Of a stretch of 64,000 nt of DNA, positions 59,025 through 64,000 are shown piece after piece. The translations under genes and the position numbers were made by a program. The notes below the pieces were generated by a model. It saw only the letters and a program-made list of their open reading frames with translations. It was not told the DNA's origin and ran no database searches. Numbering within the stretch: the first letter of the stretch is position 1; every line of letters begins with the position of its first letter. Source of the stretch: Anaeramoeba flamelloides (taxonomy: Eukaryota > Metamonada > Anaeramoebidae); assembly GCA_027625915.1 (NCBI GenBank), contig JANTQA010000012.1:8144501-8208500 (forward strand), written 5' to 3'.

Positions 59025-60401
59025 TTAAGGGAGTAGCCACGGTAAAGGAAAATTTTTCACTTTTTTGCAATTCTGAAGAGGATCAGAAAATAACATTTTT
59101 TACTTTGGTTGTAACTCATTGATTTTTATTATTTAAAGTACTTCATTCATTAGATTTTTTAAATTTTTTTTTCAAAGTCTCAAAGAAATTGCCACAATAG
59201 AATGTTGAGTTGAATTGCAAAAAATAGTGTTTTGAAAGTTGAATAACTTTTCTTTTATCCTTCTCTCAACATTCTATTGTGGCATTTAATTTTTTCCTTT
59301 TTTATTTTTTCATCAATTTTTGAATTTTTTTAATCATGAAAAAAAAAGCAATTAGAAATATTTTTTTATTAGTGGCATTTGGGATTAATGGATTTTGTTT
59401 AAAATGAACAACAACATTACAATTGAAAGAATCATAAAAGTAAACATAAATGGGACTTAAATAGCTAGAAGAATTACAAAATTAGAATAATTAAGTCAAA
59501 TTATTACTAATTAGGATTTTAAATCATTGCGTTTAGTGGAATTGGAGAAGTGAATATGATTACATGTTATCAAAGTTTAAAACACAAAATAGACACAAAT
59601 TTTATTCAAAAAATCTGAAATTATCTTTTCCCAAAAAAAAAAACTAGACCCCATTCCAAAAATTTGTACATATCCGAAATCAAAAATAGGGAAACAAAAA
59701 CTCAATTTATTATATTTTCCCAAACGTAATATAAAACCATATTTAAATAACATAGTATTAATGGTTTTTTAAGTAATCATTTTCATCCAAATATAAGAAA
59801 ACAATATAAAATAAAAAATCAAAACAAGTGTACCCAAAATAAGGAAACGAGCTGAAATGAAAGAGTTTGAACAAAAAATATATTGGTAGATTTGTTAAAA
59901 TTACACCAACAATGGTTGATCGATCAAATGATAAGATACCATGTACAGGTTGTATGTGGATTTTTCAATTTTTGAAACTCAACACTAACATTCTATCAAC
60001 CATCTATAAAAAAATTTCAGATCTAACTAAACAGATTAAGTAACTGAAAAATTGGAAATGAAAACAAAAACAAAAAAGACAAAAAATGAAATAGTTTGTT
60101 GAATTAAAATTAATTTCGAATTGGATGTAAATCATGTTATTGTTATTTTTTCAACTGTTTAAAATGTGTCTAAATTAATGGAATTAAGTTTATTTTAATA
60201 AAAAAATAATAATAAAAAAAACTATTTTATCAATATAATCTCAATTTTTTTGATTGTTGAACATTACTAAAAAAAAATATCAAATAATTTTTTTTAAAAA
60301 AATTTTTAGAGAATCTACGATCACACGCCACTAAAATAAAATGTTCTTATCTCATCTCTCTCAAATTTTTATCATGTCTTATGGTGTAGCTACTCCCTTA
60401 A
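59025..60401. mobile_element. 1.4 kb TTAA-flanked element
   Basis: The ends are TTAAGGGAGTAGCCACGGTA and, inverted, TTAAGGGAGTAGCTACACCA. It contains an internal hairpin made of GCCACAATAGAATGTTGAG (59191) and its inverse (59266), and a copy of dispersed repeat B (59885-60085, minus). No transposase frame. It is related to the partial copy ending at 48541. Confidence 0.7.
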
Positions 60402-61699
60402 GCCTTTTAAAAACATACTGAAATATAATTTAGATGAAAAATTTCTAATAAAACTTTTCTAGTTGATTTTTTAGATTCTTTTAAGAGATATAATCAATTT
60501 TTAATTTTACTCTCTTTTTTTTTTTGTATTTTAATAAATTATTTTTTATTTATTTGAATACTATTATCCTTTTTAGACTTTATTTTCATTTACAAAAATT
60601 GAAATATTCCCCAATTTAAATTAAAAGGTGTAAATTCAGATTAGAAAAAAATGTGGCCAATTCCAGACTACTTTTGAAGGAAACTTTTAAAAAAATAAAA
60701 TAAAATTTGATTGAAAACTACTTGAATTTTTTAATGAACTTTAATGAATGGTGATGGAAAGAGTTAATGAAAGTGACCAGGAAATTTACTTTGAATATAT
60801 TCGTGTTTTTTTGGAATTAAATAGAATATTTTAGAAATATTAAAGAAAAATAAATGAAAAATAAATAAAATTAATTGAAATTTCAAAGGTAGTTTTATTT
60901 TTTAAATGTTGGGTCTGAGAAAAAAGTAAAATGCCCAAAAATTGAGGAGAAAAATAAAAGAAAAGGTAATAGAACAATTGATGTTAATATAGATTTAGCA
61001 ATAAAAAAAGTTTTCAAATGTAAAGAATAAAAAGTTTGTCAAGGAAAATGATCGAACTGTTATTTTGAGTATTTTTTTCGAAATTTTGTGTTTCTTGAAA
61101 TGATCAAATTTATTTTAAGGTATGGTTTATTTATTTTTTTTTTTTTTTGGGGGGGTGGGTTGTAGTGGCCTTTTTTAATTAAAAGTGTTTTTTTATTATT
61201 GTTTGAAAAAGAAGAAAGAAAGAAAAAGAAAAAGAAAAAACAAAAAGACCAGAAAACAAGCCAAATTTTTATTCTGTATTTATCTCAAGTCATACAAAAA
61301 AAAATTCCAAAAATAAAATTCTAAAAAAGTAAAAAAAGTATAAATCTTTAAGAAACAAATTCCATATACTTTAGTTGATAGAAAACTGTATAACGCTATG
61401 TTATAAAGATGAATTATTTGATATAATAGCCAATATGGCTTTAGATGAAAAATAATTTTTCCCATTCATAAACAAACTAACTTTTACAATACAGTTAAAA
61501 GGTTTTATTAAGGTGTTACTATATTTTAGATTCATGATCATACATTACCAGTTTGAAAATATGATAAAGATAATATATATTTCCAAGAATTATTGTGATA
61601 ATTGTCTACAAATTTCAAAGAAAAATTTGTTGAATAAATTTAATTGGAAATTTTGTTATTTTTTGAGGCACTATTAAACAAAATTCATCAATGGAAAAT

Positions 61700-62120
61700 T
61701 ATCTTTTGGGAAAAAACGTCAAACATGGTTTTTAATATGTAACCTTACTGAAAATTTAAAGTAAGATTAATTAAAGAAAATAAAAATAAATAAATAAAGA
61801 CAAAATGAAGTATTCACCACAATAACAATTTTTTTTAATATTATCTCTTAGAATCGGATATTCTTTGATTGATCAATTATCAAAAATTTGTTCAAATAAT
61901 TGATTATTTTTGAGATCTCCAAAGCTACTAGAAGAATTTCGATAAGAGAGTAGAAATAGATTGTATTTGCTGGTTTGATTGAAAATAATATAACCAGTAA
62001 TTATTTAAAGTTAATTTGTTTCTTCTTTTAATTGGTTTTACCCTTCGTTTTCAGGTTCTATCCATATTCCCATTTTAAAAAAAGTGTTTCTCTTTTTTCA
62101 GCAAGAGGTTAAAGGAAATA
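61700..62120. repeat. Dispersed repeat family A, copy 2
   Basis: Partner of 43440-43870. Its left end (TTTTGGGAAAAAACG, then TTTTTAATATGTAAC) and right end (AAAAAGTGTTTCTC) resemble the arms of the U2AF intron foldback. Confidence 0.55.
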
Positions 62121-62207
62121 ACTTGTAATTTCAAATTCAAAAAAAAAAAATATGAAATTGATTGAAATTTCAAGGAATATTCAATAATTTCTGATATATT
62201 TTTATTT

Positions 62208-62666
62208 ACTGTTGAGAGAAAAATGTTGGACACAGAAAAATGATTGGATACCATTTTTAATCGGGAACAGTAGTAAAATTGAAAATCAAATCCTATTGAT
62301 AACTAGGTGAATTTTATATAAATCCAGGTTTTAAGCTGTTAAAAACTCATTAATCTGTAGTGTGTGTAGAATACTCCTTTAAATGGTTGATAACAAAAGC
62401 AGATCACGATATTTTAACAAAAATCCAAGTTTTAGTAATGTTTACTATTAATTCGGAAAATGGTAATTTTTAAACTTGCTTTAGATTATAAACAGATAAG
62501 GTTTTGAAAAAGTAGAATTACATTCGTCCTTATTCTAAGAAGTAGATTATTGTTATTTTCTTTAGTTATTTCACAAACGATTGAAATTAAAAATCATTTT
62601 CAGTAATGTTCCTAATTAAAATTGCTGTCCAACTATTTTTCTGTGTCCAACATTTTTCTCTCACCA
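62208..62666. mobile_element. 459-base MITE, copy 2
   Basis: Inverted-orientation relative of 3362-3828 over its full length, with ends GTTGAGAGAAAAATGTTGGA and the inverse. Flanking ATTTA at 62204-62208 and 62665-62669 may be a target duplication. It ends 240 bases before the RAB5IF-like start codon. Confidence 0.8.
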
Positions 62667-62907
62667 TTTATGTGTATAGAGAAAAAAAGGTTAAAATAAT
62701 TAAAAATAATATAAGATTCTGCTTTTCGGAATTTTTGGGCATTTTTAGCCCTTTGTTGGTATGGTATTCAGAAGAAGCTTATAACCAAATGTTGATTTAC
62801 AATAATCGTAATTGAAACTTGGCAATTCAAAAGTATTTTTTCTTGCAAATTTATTTTTTTCATTTTTTAGTTCTCTTTCGAAATCAATTTTTTCAAAAAC
62901 ACTAATA

Positions 62908-63369
62908 ATGACACAAAGGAAGACAACAAGCACAAGCACCAATGTCCAAAAAAACAAAAACAAAAATGTCAACAAAAACAAAACTCAAAAAGAAGACACT
63001 TTTGCTGGTGTAACCCAATCCAAAAACGTACTTTTACGATTTTTTTGTATCAAAAAAAATAAATCCAAAGAATGGACAAAAGAAGACATTACCTTGGCAT
63101 TATTTTGGACAAGGGCAATGATTGCATTAATACTTGGCCCAATTGCTGGTTTAATCCCAATCCAGGGTGTTCTTGGGTTTATAATCTTTGCAATTGGTGG
63201 CATCTGGACAACAGATCTTTGGTGCCGAAAGGCACACAATTTGGATCCTAACGATTTCGATTCACCATTTGCTTTTATTTCACCTGGCTTTTTCCCTTCG
63301 ATTACTCTCTTTACTTTTTTTTGGATCAGCTTTTACTCCAATTTTGCTCTTGATAAGGTTCAAAATTAA
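62908..63369 (+). CDS. RAB5IF: RAB5IF/OPTI-like small membrane protein
   Basis: 153 residues, single exon, starting at the ATG at 62908. An in-frame ATG at 62812 would prepend an AT-derived hydrophobic peptide and is rejected. The N-terminal 60 residues are Lys/Asn/Thr-rich. The conserved part begins KEWTKEDITLALFWTRAMIA and continues with hydrophobic segments ALILGPIAGLIPIQGVLGFI and IFAIGGIWTTDLW, a short loop (LDPNDFDSPFAFISPGF) and SITLFTFFWISFYSNF. This order and the GLIPIQG turn match the Rab5-interacting-protein (EMC6/RAB5IF) family. Animal RAB5IF pairs with TMCO1 in ER multipass protein biogenesis, so an ER location is expected. A Rab5-like gene occurs 20 kb away, but a functional link is not implied. 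Confidence 0.85.
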   Translation: MTQRKTTSTSTNVQKNKNKNVNKNKTQKEDTFAGVTQSKNVLLRFFCIKKNKSKEWTKEDITLALFWTRAMIALILGPIAGLIPIQGVLGFIIFAIGGIWTTDLWCRKAHNLDPNDFDSPFAFISPGFFPSITLFTFFWISFYSNFALDKVQN

Positions 63370-64000
63370 TTTTCCATTTTCAAAAACAACAATAAATAAA
63401 GGAAAAAATTGATAAAAACAAAGAAAATAGACTTGTTTTTGCTGAAAAATAATATGGATCTAGTCACAAACTATGATCTGTTTTTCTTTTTAATTTCCAT
63501 AAAGAAAGAAATTAATAAAACAACAAAAACAACAAAGAAAAATAAAAATAAAAAAAGCAAAAAAAAGAATTTGTTAATATCAAGCAAGCTGATACAATTT
63601 TACCATTTTTGAAAAATTTTAATTGTTGGAACATTACTGGTGTTTGAATTCTAAATGGGGAAAAAATTTTCACTTCATAATTTCCTTTTTCGAATAGAGT
63701 CACAAATTACAACTTTTCTTCTTTGAAAACTCTATTTATAAAGAAAATCCTGGAAAAGGAAATGAAAATTTTTTCCCATTTATAATTCAAATACCAGTAC
63801 TGAAAAAAGCTTTTTTTGAGTGCCATGAGGTATTGAAACTTTGAAACCAAAATGCCATTCGTAACCTCTCTTTTGAAAAGAAAACGAACCCAAGGTAAAC
63901 CAGAGTTGATTCTTTAATTTTTTACCTTTTTGGAACATTTATTTGATTGAAATTTTTAGTTTTCATTGGAGATTGCTTGGAAGAGAGAAATGTGTTTGTA
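63370..64000. other. 3' flank and repeat running off the right edge
   Basis: From about 63590 it matches the repeat at 54340-54605, interrupted by a MITE at 63635-63799. No gene. Confidence 0.6.
63635..63799. mobile_element. TA-flanked MITE, copy 3 (insertion demonstrated by empty site)
   Basis: From TACTGGTGTTTGAATT to AATTCAAATACCAGTA, with inverted ends of about 40 bases including AAATGGG-AAAAAATTTTCA. The paralogous repeat at 54402 has ACATTACTAAAAAA with a single TA, while here the TA is duplicated around the insertion. This fits a Tc1/mariner-type, non-autonomous element. Confidence 0.85.

Larger units (their letters stand above)
56565..62907. other. Intergenic repeat-rich region
   Basis: 6.3 kb with a dispersed repeat (57500-57810), a T27G10 tract (57968-58004), a TTAA element (59025-60401), a T-run with G7TG3 (61137-61159), repeat family A (61700-62120) and the second 459-base MITE (62208-62666). 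No gene or RNA recognised. Confidence 0.5.

Noticed and set aside
62812-62907. In-frame upstream ATG extending the RAB5IF-like protein
   Set aside because: The extra 32 residues are hydrophobic AT-derived sequence, and a T-run/CAAAAA promoter-like motif lies between the two ATGs.

Overview
This is nuclear DNA from a very AT-rich unicellular eukaryote. It has GT-AG introns, TAA/TAG stop codons and standard-code genes that are sparse and widely spaced. The products (U2AF large subunit, Rab5, VDAC, USP, TMEM144 and RAB5IF homologues) are purely eukaryotic. The combination of AT richness, low-complexity Glu/Asn/Lys tracts, Rab and BTB proteins and dense small repeats would fit a free-living amoeboid protist such as an Anaeramoeba-like metamonad or an amoebozoan. 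That placement is inference; no rRNA or marker gene in the window settles it. A VDAC gene implies a mitochondrion or mitochondrion-related organelle.

Layout, left to right. (1) 1-169 (-): end of an unrecognised gene. (2) 637-7632 (+): coiled-coil + PH-domain protein, whose PH domain is split by a 5.6 kb intron packed with nested transposons. (3) 7633-13109: repeats and a dead LINE. (4) 13110-21130 (+): USP36/42-like deubiquitinase, whose catalytic domain is split by a 5.5 kb intron. (5) 23559-24803 (-): TMEM144-like transporter. (6) About 27132-27468 (+): orphan exons that may be the end of another PH protein. (7) 28904-31092 (-): BTB/BACK protein running into a GATase/ThuA-like domain, with one frameshift and one stop. 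(8) 35742-37356 (+): VDAC. (9) 37826-40900: 3 kb terminal-inverted-repeat element with periodic TCGCGAT arrays and a LINE carcass. (10) 41371-42495 (-): Rab5-like GTPase in four exons. (11) 42496-48750: repeats. (12) 48751-56564 (+): U2AF large subunit in three exons. (13) 56565-62907: repeats. (14) 62908-63369 (+): RAB5IF/OPTI-like membrane protein. (15) 63370-64000: repeats.

The genes are unrelated housekeeping genes (ubiquitin removal, membrane transport, outer-membrane channel, endosomal traffic, splicing, ER membrane-protein biogenesis) and do not form a cluster or pathway.

The most distinctive content is the mobile-element layer. There are at least five LINE-type reverse transcriptase carcasses. 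There are several families of short inverted-repeat elements, including TTAA-flanked and TA-flanked ones. Two of these can be shown to be insertions because the window also holds paralogous empty sites. These elements fill introns as well as intergenic DNA, so two genes are stretched to 7-8 kb without losing coding phase.
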